Origin: Cyclaneusma minus
Taxonomy: Eukaryota > Ascomycota > Leotiomycetes > Marthamycetales > Marthamycetaceae
Length of the DNA: 64,000 bases
Direction of reading: 5' to 3'
Assembly: GCA_037179335.1 (NCBI GenBank)
Contig: JAKZHN010000005.1
Span: forward strand, 1,488,001-1,552,000
A program made the position numbers and the translations under genes. How positions within the stretch are numbered: the first letter of the stretch is position 1; the number at the start of each line of letters is the position of its first letter. The notes under the pieces are model-generated. The model saw only the letters and a program-made list of their open reading frames with translations, was not told the DNA's origin and did not search any database. This document shows positions 54,643 to 64,000 of the stretch, in pieces.

Positions 54643-56838
54643 ATGGCACGCGACACCTTCAACCAACAGTCGCTCGGCCAGCCGCTCAACAGGCTGGTGA
54701 AAGAGGTGAGCGTTTGCCTGCGATCCCGAGAGCCACCAACGATATGCCCTTGTTCAAATCCCACCGAGACTCCAGAGCTACTTAGCTTAGCTACCTTGCT
54801 ATTACTCCCCTGATCGCATCTCGGCGGACCTTCAAGCGCTTGGCTTTGGCGTCGGCGCAATACTTATCACCCACCGGGAAATGGCTAATGACTTATTGCA
54901 GGCCCGGATTCTAATGGTGGGAGCTGGAGGCATTGGCTGCGAGCTTCTAAAGAATCTCGTTCTTGCTGGCTTCGGAGAGGTTCACATTGTCGATCTCGAT
55001 ACCATCGACCTAAGCAATCTGAACCGACAGTTTCTCTTCCGCCATGAGCATATTAAGAAGTCCAAGGCTTTGGTGAGTCTTTTTGAGGTGGATGTCTGAT
55101 GTGTACTTTTACTGATTGCTGGGCTCTACAGGTTGCCAAAGATGCGGCGCATAGGTTCAACCCGAACGTGAAGCTCGAGGCACATTTTGCGAACATCAAA
55201 GACCAGCAATTCGACGTCGACTGGTTCAAGGCCTTTATGATGGTTTTTAACGCCCTAGACAATCTGGACGCCCGAAGACACGTGAATAAGATGTGCTTGG
55301 CCGCGGACATACCCTTGATCGAAAGTGGTACGACTGGGTTTAATGGCCAAGTTCAAGTCATTAAGAAGGGACAAACAGCGTGCTACGATTGCACCACCAA
55401 AGAGGCACCGAAAAGCTTCCCAGTTTGCACGATCCGCAGTACACCCAGTCAACCTATACATTGTATCGTGTGGGGAAAGAGCTATTTGCTCGCCGAGATC
55501 TTCGGCCTCAGCGAGGATGAGACGGCCGAGGTGGACACTTCCCAGGACAGTGAAAATGCGGAAGAGATCAAGAAATTGAAAGAAGAGGCCGAAGCTCTGA
55601 AGAAAATTAGGAGCGCCATGGGTACAGAAGCATTTCCACAAATCATATTCGACAAGGTCTACAAACACGATGTAGACAGACTGCGGTCAATGGAGGATAT
55701 GTGGAAGACGAGGAAGCGACCCGAACCTCTTGACTATGCTTCGACTGTAGAGAAGGCTTCAACGGCCATAGCCGCCAAGGACGAAGTCTTGAAGGACGGC
55801 CAAAGGATATGGACTTTGGAAGAGAATGTGGCAGTTTTTATTGACAGCCTCGATCGTCTGACCAAACGAATGCAGCAAATGCAAAAAGAAGCCAATGGTG
55901 CAGCGCCCCCGATCATCACTTTCGACAAAGATGACGAGGACACGCTGGATTTTGTCACTGCTACGGCCAACATCCGATCCACCGTCTTTGGCATCGAATC
56001 GAAATCCAGATTCGATGTCAAGCAAATGGCCGGCAACATCATCCCCGCCATCGCCACTACAAATGCCATAACCGCCGGCCTATGTGTCTTAGAGTCTTAC
56101 AAAGTTCTCCGAGGCGATTTTTCAGCTGCGAAAGAGGTTTTCCTCTCGCCTTTCGCCTCGGAACGCTTAATGGCGTCTGACCGTTCCCGACCTCCCAACC
56201 CCGACTGTGCGGTCTGTAGTCCTGCACAGACCCGAGTTGTCGTCGACATGTCCCGTGCCACCTTGGGTGATTTGGTGGAAGATTTCCTCCGGGTGAAGCT
56301 TAAGTACGACGAGATCGCCATCACCAATGAGGCGGGAGGTCTTCTTTATGATATTGACGAGACCGACAATCTTTCAAAGAAGTTTGGTGAACTGGGCATC
56401 AAAGACGGCAGCTTCTTGACCATCAAGGATGATGGAGATGACGAGGAGAAGAGGGTCGACCTCATTTTGAATGTCCGTGAAGCGTAAGTTGAAATTCCTT
56501 TCATCTTGAAAGAACTTGTAGCTGATCATAGGAATAGCAAATCCGATATGGAGGGCACACCTATTAAAGCGGTCGATGCTCCGGTGAAAGCCGAAGCTGA
56601 CAAGCCGCTGCTGGAGATCCCCAGGCGACCGAAGCCTCCGAAGGATACTGTGTTGGCGGACACGACGAACGGTAGCAATGGAGTGACCAATGGAACTCCC
56701 ACTGCCAAGAAGTCGGGCGCGAGAACGGCAACGGAAGCTCTCGGCGAAAACAAGCGAGACTCGAAGCGTTTTACGCAGGGTAGAAACGATGACGAACTAA
56801 TAGTACTTGACGACGACAACTCGATCGTCATCGACTAA
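54643..56838 (+). CDS. UBA2: SUMO-activating enzyme subunit Uba2
   Basis: Catalytic subunit of the SUMO E1 (Aos1-Uba2), nuclear. Exons 54643-54705, 54902-55072, 55132-56483, 56532-56838, total 630 residues. Adenylation domain: MVGAGGIGCELLKNLVLAGF and DLDTIDLSNLNRQFLFR. The catalytic cysteine sits in KSFPVCTIRSTPSQPIHCIVWGK. CYDC and CAVC (PNPDCAVCSP) are the zinc ligands. The ubiquitin-like domain (VVDMSRATLGDLVEDFLR) follows. The C-terminal tail has RRPKPPKD and ELIVLDDD, a probable SUMO-interacting motif (hydrophobic core next to acidic residues). The second intron in the list is 59 nt; the first, 196 nt, is long for this window. Confidence 0.95.
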
Positions 56839-56918
56839 TTAGCCTCACGGCAACTCTCCACGATCAACGCAATCTATTTTCGCTTTTTTCCGGCATTATC
56901 TCAGATCAGAGACAAAGA

Positions 56919-58005
56919 TCACATGGCGCTCAAACCTCCATCGAGATTGAGAACACAATTGTTCGCATATGGGTTGGTGGCGAGGAAAACAGCGGCGTCT
57001 GCAACGTCTTCGGCGTTACCAAAACGGTTCTGGGGAATGGAGTTGATGGCTTGATGACGGGCGGAGTGGTCCATGGCTGTACATTACAAATAAGCAACTG
57101 GAGTTGTAGGATATTTTGAGAAAACGGGAAAGAGAGTTTACCGTCAGTCATGGGTGTGTCGATGTAGCCGGGGACGATGGCGTTGACGCGGATACCCGTT
57201 GATCCCACTTCTGCTGCTAGTGAACGCGTGAAGCCTGTATTTTCGTTAGAAGTCCGAAGCCTGTGTTAGGAGTTGAAGTTGGAGGACTTCGCACCTAAAA
57301 CTCCGGCTTTGGAGGCTGCGTAGACAGTGCTTCCCCTGCCTCCTTTAAGTCCTAGGAGAGAAGACACATTTATAATGCAGCCTGTGAATCAACTGATCAG
57401 CCTCTTGTAGCTTCAAGCCGTCTTCCTCACAGAGCCCCAACATACCAGTCTTTCTCCTCGTCATATTCTTCACAATAATCTGACTCGACCAGATAGTCCC
57501 CATAAGATTCGTCTGGATCACCTCCTCCACGCTTTCCGGCCTCGTGACCATCAGCAGACTCGCATGCGTCACGCCCGCAGCATTCACCAAGATATCCACA
57601 TCCTTCTGAATCACACAAAGTAATCAACAATCAATACTGGATCTGAAAAATAAGGCATCAAGTCGAGGAGTTCAATGAATGACATACACATTCCTTCCCA
57701 AGCTCAACCCAAAAATCTCTCTTAGCCACGTTTCCCACTTTCACCACATGTTTGATGTGGTTATCATTTGATAATGACGAGGCGGTGCTGTTTAGAGTGT
57801 CTAGATTGCGGCCTACGAGCGTGCAGAGGGCTCCTTCGTGGGCGAAGCGCTGGGCTATGGCAAGGCCGATGCCGCGGGAGGCGCCGGTGATGATGCATTT
57901 CTTGCCGGCGAGTTGGGGGTGGGTTGAGACATTCCTGCGGCTTTGAGTGCGGGTAATGGCTCGTTCGAGGTGGCGATATAGTGAGGGTCTTTGTAAGGAC
58001 AGCAT
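56919..58005 (-). CDS. OAR1: mitochondrial 3-oxoacyl-[acyl-carrier-protein] reductase
   Basis: SDR-family reductase of mitochondrial type II fatty acid synthesis. Five exons: 57688-58005, 57446-57605, 57295-57381, 57142-57234, 56919-57076, 271 residues. The N-terminus MLSLQRPSLYRHLERAITRT, rich in Arg/Ser/Leu and free of acids, fits a mitochondrial presequence. Cofactor site GASRGIG, NAAGV, catalytic S-Y-K as NVSSLLG and VYAASKAG, then NAIVPGYIDTPMTD and RFGNAEDVADAAVFLA. The end LDGGLSAM is typical of FabG-like enzymes. Four introns of 60-82 nt all keep frame. Confidence 0.92.
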
Positions 58006-58437
58006 TTTGGTTTCTCTGGTGTTTATTTTGGTTGCGTGGATTTCTATGGGGGAGTCGAGGTAAGGACGAGGTTGACAGTTGATTTCACTGCAGAGAAAAT
58101 TGGAGTGAAGAATTCAAGTGCTACCTTTCCAGAAACTCGATGATAGAAAAATGAATTATTGGACTTGAATCATAAAAAATCTCAAGCCCGGCTGTTTCAG
58201 GTAATTTGATTAACTACTATGTACCGCATCCATTTTAAATTCTCCATTCCATTTGTAGCTTCCGCCTCGCCTCGCTTTCGTATTCGCATCCAGCAAAAGA
58301 CGCGCCGCGAAAAGGGATGATGTCTGTGCACTCTTTCACATCCACATATCCTCCGAAATCGAACAAAGCTCTCTCTCAAAACCTCCACAACCACCAACCA
58401 CCGTCCGGTGTTGGAATATCGAAACCAGCAGCCCAAC
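58006..58437. promoter_or_regulatory. divergent upstream region of OAR1 and elongin C
   Basis: About 430 bp. No gene or specific element identified. Confidence 0.4.
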
Positions 58438-59195
58438 ATGGCATCGTACAAACAGAAACACAAGCCCGCTCCCCCTCCCGGCGAGAGCAAATACATCACC
58501 CTCGTCTCCGGCGACGGTTTCGAATTCGTCCTGCCGCGCGAAGCCGCCTGCGTGAGCGAAGTCATCAGGAGAATGCTGAATCCGAAAAGTAAGAAGCTCT
58601 TTTGCCACCCTGCGCAAGAATCGTGACTGGGTGTCGTGGGAATTTGTGCTGACCGGTTTTGCGCTTTGCAGGTGGCTTTAAGGAAGCTCTCGAGGGACGA
58701 GTCACGCTTGGAGAAATAAGGTCAGTTTCTTGCCTCTCTCCTTCACTCTGCCATGGAGCTATGCAAGCAACAGACGAGAACTTGTCGCCCGCAGATGATG
58801 GCTTGTCGGCTGCCAGACAGGTTGCCAATGACGAAACAAATTTTGCAAACCCGTACAGACCCATTCTGTTTGGAATGGAAGTTGGATGGGGACTTTCCAC
58901 ATACACTTGATCTGAGGCCTTTGCTTTGCTTTTGCGGCATATCCTGCCATTCTATTCACAGCTGCAGACATTCTGGGGACAATGACTGACTTCACGCAAC
59001 AGAGGTGATGTTCTCGAGACCTTGGCTCAGTACTGGTGCTACAACTACCGATACCGAGACGCGGAAAACGTCCCGGATATGCCTATTCCTGTGAATCTGT
59101 GTCTGGAACTGCTGATGGCAGCAGACTATCTCGACAGTACGTCATCCCGCTCGTTTCTCCGGCAATGATAAATGCTAATCGTTGGTATAGCATAA
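58438..59195 (+). CDS. ELC1: elongin C (Skp1/BTB fold)
   Basis: Adaptor of Cul3/elongin-type ubiquitin ligases and of RNA polymerase II degradation in yeast. Four exons: 58438-58588, 58672-58720, 59003-59136, 59191-59195, total 112 residues. Core motifs: KYITLVSGDGFEFVLPREAA, VIRRMLN, FKEALEGRVTLGEIRGDVLE and PIPVNLCLELLMAADYLDT. The final coding exon is only 5 nt (one split Thr codon, then TAA). The 282-nt intron 2 is long for this window. The model matches elongin C from start to its usual ...AADYLD end. Confidence 0.92.
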
Positions 59196-60627
59196 TCGAC
59201 TGGATAGCGTTACCGACTGCTCGGCTTGGATGATTGATGACCGGATAGATGGAATGGCGGCGTATTGAGCGACTCTTGCTTACACGGAACGAATGACTTA
59301 CGAGAATGTCCACGGAAACTCGGCAGCACATGGCGTCAGGAAACATAGCATAGGCGTCAAGGTAGTTGCTTTCTCGCCTCGGCGAACGCGAATACCCAGG
59401 TTGCTTTTACTCTCTTATCGCAGCAGCACACAAAACATGTCGTATGTGAAATTCCCGAAGGACGAATGTCCCCCCATCTGAGCATATGCGTTCCTTCCTT
59501 GCTCCCCCATGGATTGGATGTCTATAGATGATGGTAGATCAAAACGAAATCCTTTTATACGCGCAAGGCTCTGCTTGCAACACAGAGACTTTGCTTTTTT
59601 GAGAGAGGATACACTTGCTACCCTCTGTTCACGGCGGCAAACTGTCATATTTTTCGGAGGGGAAGTTGTTTTGAGGTCCAGGAGAGCTGATCCGACTGGC
59701 ATTGGGCGGTGTTGCTCTTCAATTACTGTTCCGTATGAGATCAGGTTGATGGGTCAATGCTGTCAGTTCCATTCCTGTCGAAAGTTTCCTAGCTTCTTGC
59801 TTCGGTCGCTTATCCTTCTTCTGCCCAGGTTGTTTTCTGAATCTGCAGGGAGTTGGCGAGTAATAGATAGTTTACTGTTCTTGGAAACGAATACGAATAA
59901 AAGCGATTGCCTTGAAAACCCTTGTCTTTGTTTGCGTAGCCACCTGGAATTTGCGGTGCTAACATACGGTCGAGGATTTAAGGAACGGCGGATCATCCTT
60001 AGCTCTTGAACCCGTAGAAGCCCTCCGACATCGTAAAGAACAAAGATCCAAAATTTGGAGGCACCCACCGTATCCATTAAGGAAACAAAAAACGCTGGTT
60101 GGACTTCTGATGCCTGCTCTCGGTCGGCCCATCACCCTTTTTCAATACCTCATGTTCCGCGGACAAAGACCAGCACTGTTACAGCCTACAGCACATGTAT
60201 TAAATAGTAAATGCTACTGGGTATTGATGTACAACGTCTCTACACTAAGTACCTGCTCCAACACCACCCCATAGTCCCTACATACAAAGCCCTTGTCTCT
60301 CATCGTTCATGAAATATTCATCATCATCGTAAAAGAACTAAAAGCCCAAAGCAAGACAACATGATTGTCATTATGCAGACATCTGTTCAATACACAGAAG
60401 GCGGACATTCCCGGCATTCAGCCAGCCCACTAGCTTTTGTTTAGCTTCAACGCTGAAAGAAATTCGGTTCGAAGCTGGTCTGCGACATCAGACACCAAAC
60501 GCCACGGCTCCCGGATAAAACGATTGGTCTAGAAGGTTTCGGACTCGCCGCTGTGGTTGGAAGCAACGCTGCCAAAGGTATCTGTTCACGATGCGAATTA
60601 GCATTGCTGGTCAGAAGACATGGTTCT
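59196..60627. other. long intergenic stretch, convergent
   Basis: 1.4 kb of 3' flank between elongin C and the disordered-protein gene. Frames are short and unconvincing; nothing else seen. Confidence 0.5.
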
Positions 60628-63600
60628 TCAAGATATCGTACCTCGGTTCTTGTTTCTTCTCACAAAGCTGTCCTCGGCACCCCTACCGGCCGAGCTGATG
60701 GCTCTCGGTCCGAGTGGCTTTCTAGTCGGCACGCCCAAATTTCCAGGGGGACCCATCGACCGAGGCGAATTGGGCTGACTGTCGGATGCCAGGCTTCCTG
60801 CATAATCATCATCTCCAGGAACGTGCTCAACATTGGCCAGGGGGCTCGGCTTCGAGAGCTTGTTGCGGATCTTGAGTGGTCGCTCGGGCTCTAATGGCTC
60901 TTTGGGCGGACGAGCTGGACCTTGCGAATATGCGTGTTCGGAAACTGGCGAAAGAGGAGCAGTCTCTGCCGAGTAGCGGTTGGTGTTCTGAGCCGGAAGA
61001 CGATTGATGCTCGTGTTAGAGTCCCAGCCAACAGAATTGGGCGACATGGGGTTATCGTAATTCTGCGCTTGGGATTCAAGAGCCGTCTGGTAGCGATGAG
61101 TCGGTCCTGGTCGTGGCTGGGGATGCTGGAGATTGAGCGAGTTGCGATGAGCTTTGTACTTTGGATCCTCCAAGAACGGCGACGATGCCCTGTTCTCGGT
61201 GTAGGGTTCATTGTAAGGCTCATTGTAAGGCTCCAGCTTCTCCTGGGACATAGGCAGCTTGTCCTCGCCATGTGGATCATAGTCGAATTGTGCGAGATCA
61301 GAACCTGATCTTGATGGTGGCGTGGCGTTCTGATCGTTGCTGTCCTTGCTGTCCTTGCGACCACTGTTTCGACCACTACTGCGGAAACCTCGAGCTACGG
61401 TCGAAGCGGTTGTCTCAGACCATCGGGATATCTTGGGAATCCAGCCAGATGAACCGCTCGACTTGTGCTTTTTGCTCTTGTCTGTCTTTGGTGTGGTTTC
61501 ACTGCTGGCGGAGCCTTGGGCGATGACCTGGGCAGGCGGCGTATTGAGGGGTACAGAATCAGCACGAGGAACCTGGCGGGTAGGTGTGAGAAGCGCCTCA
61601 TTGTTTTCGAACTGGTTCTGTAGCACATTCTGCTCATGCTCTTCCAGCTCTTCCTCATCACCCTCAGGCACTGTGCTGATCCTATGGTCTGAAAATTTGC
61701 GGGTCTCGAAAGGACGAGTAGAAGTCACGCCTCTTGCTTGACCGGGATTAGAGAAATGCCCAGATTGACTGCCATGGCTGGCAGTAGAAGTGCCTGCGTT
61801 TCCCTCTGGTACATATCCGCGGTCTTCTTCGAATTCGTGTTCGTCACCAATGGTTCCTTCCCCCTTGATAGAGGACTGCAAACCCTGAGCGACTTTCAGA
61901 CCCTCGACGTCGCCGAGAAGTTGGACAAGCATTTCCTCGATCTTGGCGAGATCATTGGTACTGCGCATGCTCAGGCCTTTCAAAGCACGCCGGAAAACAT
62001 TTCTTCGCTTGTTCGGGATGTCATTGATCATCTCCTCTTGAGAGCTTCCCTTGATCGAGCGCTGAGCAGTGGACGCCGTCATCAATCGAGGACCGCTCAA
62101 AACTTTCCCGACGGACCTATCCGTATTGCGTTGTACTTCCGTAATCACCACATCTTCGGTATCTGCTAGCAATCGTTTCATATCTTCGAAAGAATTGCGC
62201 ATCTCGGCGGCCGCGCGAACAAGAGTCACGAGAATTTCAGTGTCTCGAGCACTTCGCTGAGCGTCACGAACAGTGAGCTGTAAGGAGTTAGTTTTAGGTC
62301 AGAAGTTAAGAACTCTGGATGAGAAAGGACAACTTACATGATCCATTAATGCCACAATATCCTGTGACTGGATCCGATCCATACCGTGACCGGTAGCAGC
62401 TTCGTAAAGCGGAGAGCCCAAGCCATTCGACATGTCGCTGATGTTGCGATTGTGGTTCGGCGTGTAGAATGGATCCCCACCACCTAAAGCGCCGGTTGCA
62501 CCACCAATACCTGGTCCATCCAAGAACTCAACACCCCTTCTCCTCTGCTCTGGTGTCATCGCACCTGGTGAACGAGCATTTGGGGCCGAGGAAATGTAAC
62601 CTTCGTCTTTGAGTGCCCCTGAACTTCCGTGCTCTTGGAAATCGAGTGCACGGTTAACCGCCGCGAAGCCGGCTCCAGGAATAATGCCATGATCTATCCG
62701 ATTCTGGGGAGCGACAGGGCTTGCATCTTCATATGGATTCGTGATCAAGGTGTCTCGCTTACGTTCCTCAGAGGTTCGCTGCCATTCATCATCCTGATGA
62801 TCATAAGCACCAGCACGCTCATGCTCTGCAACTGCTGCTGCAACTCCTGCCGATGTCGCCGCACCAAGTAGGGCTGCCTCGGCTTCTTTCAGACCACTGT
62901 CCTCATGGGATCTCCTCTTGCCTGTCGGAGTCGATGGTTGAGGGGGCCAGAGCTCACGAGCCTCGTGGGATGATCCTGGCCCCTGGATGATGCTAGGGTT
63001 GGTGGTGACTTCTGACTCCGCATCGCCATATCCGGTCTCCGGTAGAGGGTCGTGGGGATCAGGGATGGCCGTCGCCGACATTTTGATGTTTTCTAGACTT
63101 TCACCGCCAACAGAAGAATGGTCCAGGCTGTGCCTGGGCGAGCCTTGTCCTTGGCCTTCCAAGGCTCTCTCCTTGAACGACTTGTGCAGCGGAACTCCAG
63201 TCGTCTCATCAACACGGGGAGCGTCTTCCCATGAGAATTTTCGATGCTCGCGACGTTTTGGAAACGCCGAAGGTCCCAATCCAATAGCGGCACCGGCAGC
63301 AGCAACCGCGGCCGCCGCTTTCTTGGCAACATTCGAGGTCGGCTGCTTGGAATATTGAGGCATAGTAACTTTGCGGCCATGCTCGTCGAGCTCGTACTCG
63401 GGATATTTCGATGGACTGCTGTTCCTACTTGAAACCTCTCTGTCGGTGGTGCCCTTGTGGTCCTGTTCATTGAGCTCGTAGCCTTGGTATGGCGCAGGAC
63501 TGTTTCGTTGATTTGTTTCTTCCTCATAACGTTCTTCCGTGGTGTTCTTCGTGGGGCTATTGTTTCGACTAGTAAAGTGTCGCTCCGAGCCTTCCTCAAA

Positions 63601-63960
63601 GGACATGGCGGAAACCCGTCGACCATTTCGACTGTTGGGATTGGATTGACCAGAGCCTCCAGTCATGACAGAGGCATCAACAAGCGACGCGACGGCAGAC
63701 TCGACGCCGAAAGGCGTATCAACGAAATTCGGGTTGGCACCCACTCCACGCACATTCTGACCAGCTCCGACCTCTGCCGAGTAGCGGTCATTGCTATTTT
63801 CCGTGTAGTTTGAGGTGTGCTTGTAGTCGGTTCGTGGGTCAGCAGAGCTCAAATAACTGTCATTGTCGTATTCAAGACCGCGCTCAGTGCCACTGGGCAT
63901 ATCCTCCCACGCTCCACTGTCTTGAGTAAGTTCCGAGTCAGTGAGGCCTCCGTGCCGCAC
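60628..63960 (-). CDS. long disordered protein with one conserved helical block, 5' end uncertain
   Basis: Two exons, 62338-63960 and 60628-62277, join across a 60-nt intron (GTAAGT..CAG) to at least 1090 residues. The frame stays open to the window edge, though ACTAAC at about 63982 and an AAG before 63960 hint at an intron end there. The protein is mainly Ser/Pro/Asn/Gly-rich. The probable folded part starts at the junction: VRDAQRSARDTEILVTLVRA, AAEMRNSFEDMKRLLADTED, RRNVFRRALKGLSMRSTNDL and KIEEMLVQLLGDVEGLK, helical and coiled-coil-like. AKKAAAAVAAAGAAIGLG and EAALLGAATSAGVAAAVAE are Ala-rich. A short EPYNEPYNEPYTE repeat is present. I do not recognise the family. A cortical or trafficking scaffold is possible but not shown. 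Confidence 0.75.
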
Positions 63961-64000
63961 TTCAGGGAAATCATGCTTGTTAGTTTGTTCAACCCTATGA

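Noticed and set aside
59509..60009. 166-codon plus-strand frame
   Set aside because: Cys/Arg/Leu-rich composition without domain features, in a convergent 3' flank.

Overview
This window looks like nuclear DNA of a filamentous ascomycete (Pezizomycotina). The evidence is many short spliceosomal introns (about 42-380 nt, typically GTAAGT-like donors and CTAAC branch sites), a DASH-complex DAD1 gene, a Rho4-type GTPase, an Egh16/MAS-like protein end, an intron-containing tRNA-Leu, and protein architectures usual in Pezizomycotina. Class is uncertain; Leotiomycetes or a neighbour is a guess. I rebuilt gene models by joining reading frames at GT..AG sites and checking that every splice keeps frame, so most coordinates span introns; exon limits are given in each entry.

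Layout. 0-12 kb: end of an Egh16-like gene, tRNA-Ile-lysidine synthase, mitochondrial SAM carrier (PET8), WDR48/bun107 WD40 protein, DDHD phospholipase. 12-25 kb: an unrecognised conserved protein, vesicle tether USO1, 5'-3' exonuclease RAT1, a sparse 1.9 kb stretch, a sugar-type MFS transporter with an 8-nt exon. 25-37 kb: a seven-exon cytochrome P450, DAD1, RHO4, LCB3-type sphingoid-base-phosphate phosphatase, cyclophilin CYP10, an arrestin-like protein. 37-40 kb: a gene-poor island with 19-bp degenerate tandem arrays in inverted orientation around a decayed GIY-YIG-nuclease-like reading frame, a shortened copy of that unit, a tRNA-Leu(TAG) gene with an intron, and a decayed inverted copy of that tRNA. 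40-64 kb: SEN54, a nuclear-looking protein with a three-fold internal repeat, ZPR1, an RNase P/MRP Rpr2/Snm1-like subunit, lariat debranching enzyme DBR1, queuosine salvage protein, SUMO E1 subunit UBA2, mitochondrial 3-oxoacyl-ACP reductase, elongin C, and a long disordered protein that leaves the window.

Most genes are single-copy housekeeping genes and no biosynthetic cluster is evident. RNA metabolism is well represented (TilS, RAT1, SEN54, Rpr2/Snm1-like, DBR1, Qng1, one tRNA), but with no sign of co-regulation. The most unusual material is the 19-bp repeat family, also present as short tracts near 12.3 and 25.3 kb, and its relation to the GIY-YIG-like unit at 37.5-39 kb.
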